Positions 5,309 to 5,368 of a DNA stretch of 5,368 bases are shown here, piece after piece (position 1 is the stretch's first letter; each line of letters opens with the position of its first letter). The notes under the pieces were generated by a model, which worked only from the letters and a program-made list of their open reading frames with translations, was not told the DNA's origin and made no database searches. Where the stretch lies: NCBI GenBank assembly GCA_031269415.1, contig JAISZF010000208.1, positions 1-5,368 of the forward strand, in the 5' to 3' direction. Made by a program: the position numbers and the translations under genes. Origin of the DNA: Clostridiales bacterium (GTDB taxonomy: Bacteria > Bacillota > Clostridia > Lachnospirales > WQUN01).

Positions 5309-5337
5309 TTGTAAAATTGGAAAAAATGGGATATAAT
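5309..5337 (+). promoter_or_regulatory. Predicted sigma-A promoter for the gene at the right edge
   Basis: A -35 box TTGTAA (5309-5314) and a perfect -10 box TATAAT (5332-5337) with an optimal 17-base spacer, in a very AT-rich stretch just after the ABC relic. It is followed by a GAGGGG ribosome binding site (5345-5350) and an ATG at 5358. Three copies of GTAAAAT (5288-5294, 5298-5304, 5311-5317) lie over and upstream of the -35 box. Confidence 0.75.
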
Positions 5338-5357
5338 CATTGCTGAGGGGATGAAGC

Positions 5358-5368
5358 ATGAAAACCGA
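5358..5368 (+). CDS. Start of an unidentified gene, cut by the window edge
   Basis: The ATG at 5358-5360 follows a GAGGGG site by 7 bases and a strong promoter by 20 bases. Only three codons and part of a fourth (Met-Lys-Thr-...) are inside the window, so the product cannot be named. It is called on its expression signals alone. Confidence 0.6.

Overview
The window looks like chromosome from a low-to-moderate-GC Gram-positive bacterium, most likely of the class Clostridia. The reasons are a groES-groL operon under a perfect CIRCE element (HrcA control), strong AGGAGG-type ribosome binding sites on nearly every gene, sigma-A-type promoters, a Clostridia-like GroEL with a Gly/Met tail, and relics of TetR/ABC and TetR/glycosyltransferase pairs typical of Firmicutes. 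This placement is inference; no rRNA or other strong taxonomic marker is present.

Layout, left to right. Positions 3-118 (+) hold the 3' end of a HIT-family (histidine triad) gene. Its catalytic motif and its C-terminal tail lie in different frames, so it is frameshifted. A strong hairpin terminator follows (124-162). Then comes a block of minus-strand genes, described here in transcription order from the right. A DNA glycosylase of the OGG type (4252-3386) has its own promoter and a TTG start. groES (3206-2919) and groL (2896-1271) follow, driven from a promoter with CIRCE at the start of the transcript and ended by a hairpin terminator at 1211-1261. After a 218-base gap holding a small interrupted ORF come a YbjQ/UPF0145 gene (1052-732) and a DUF1810 gene (680-243), probably one transcription unit.

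The right end (about 4319-5291, + strand) is a gene graveyard. In order it holds the C-terminus of a TetR regulator, a collapsed glycosyltransferase reduced to its two ends, the N-terminus of a second TetR regulator, and the first 75 or so residues of an ABC transporter ATPase. Each piece keeps its gene boundary, including ribosome binding sites, while the gene interiors are gone. This looks like two former operons (tetR-glycosyltransferase and tetR-ABC transporter) worn down by internal deletions. A good promoter at 5309-5337 then drives a new gene that starts at 5358 and runs out of the window.

The intact genes are housekeeping or stress functions: protein folding (GroES/GroEL), repair of oxidised guanine (OGG), and two small conserved proteins of unknown role. 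I found no CRISPR array, insertion sequence, tRNA or rRNA, and no convincing new biological system. The relic cluster and the frameshifted HIT gene are the most unusual parts.
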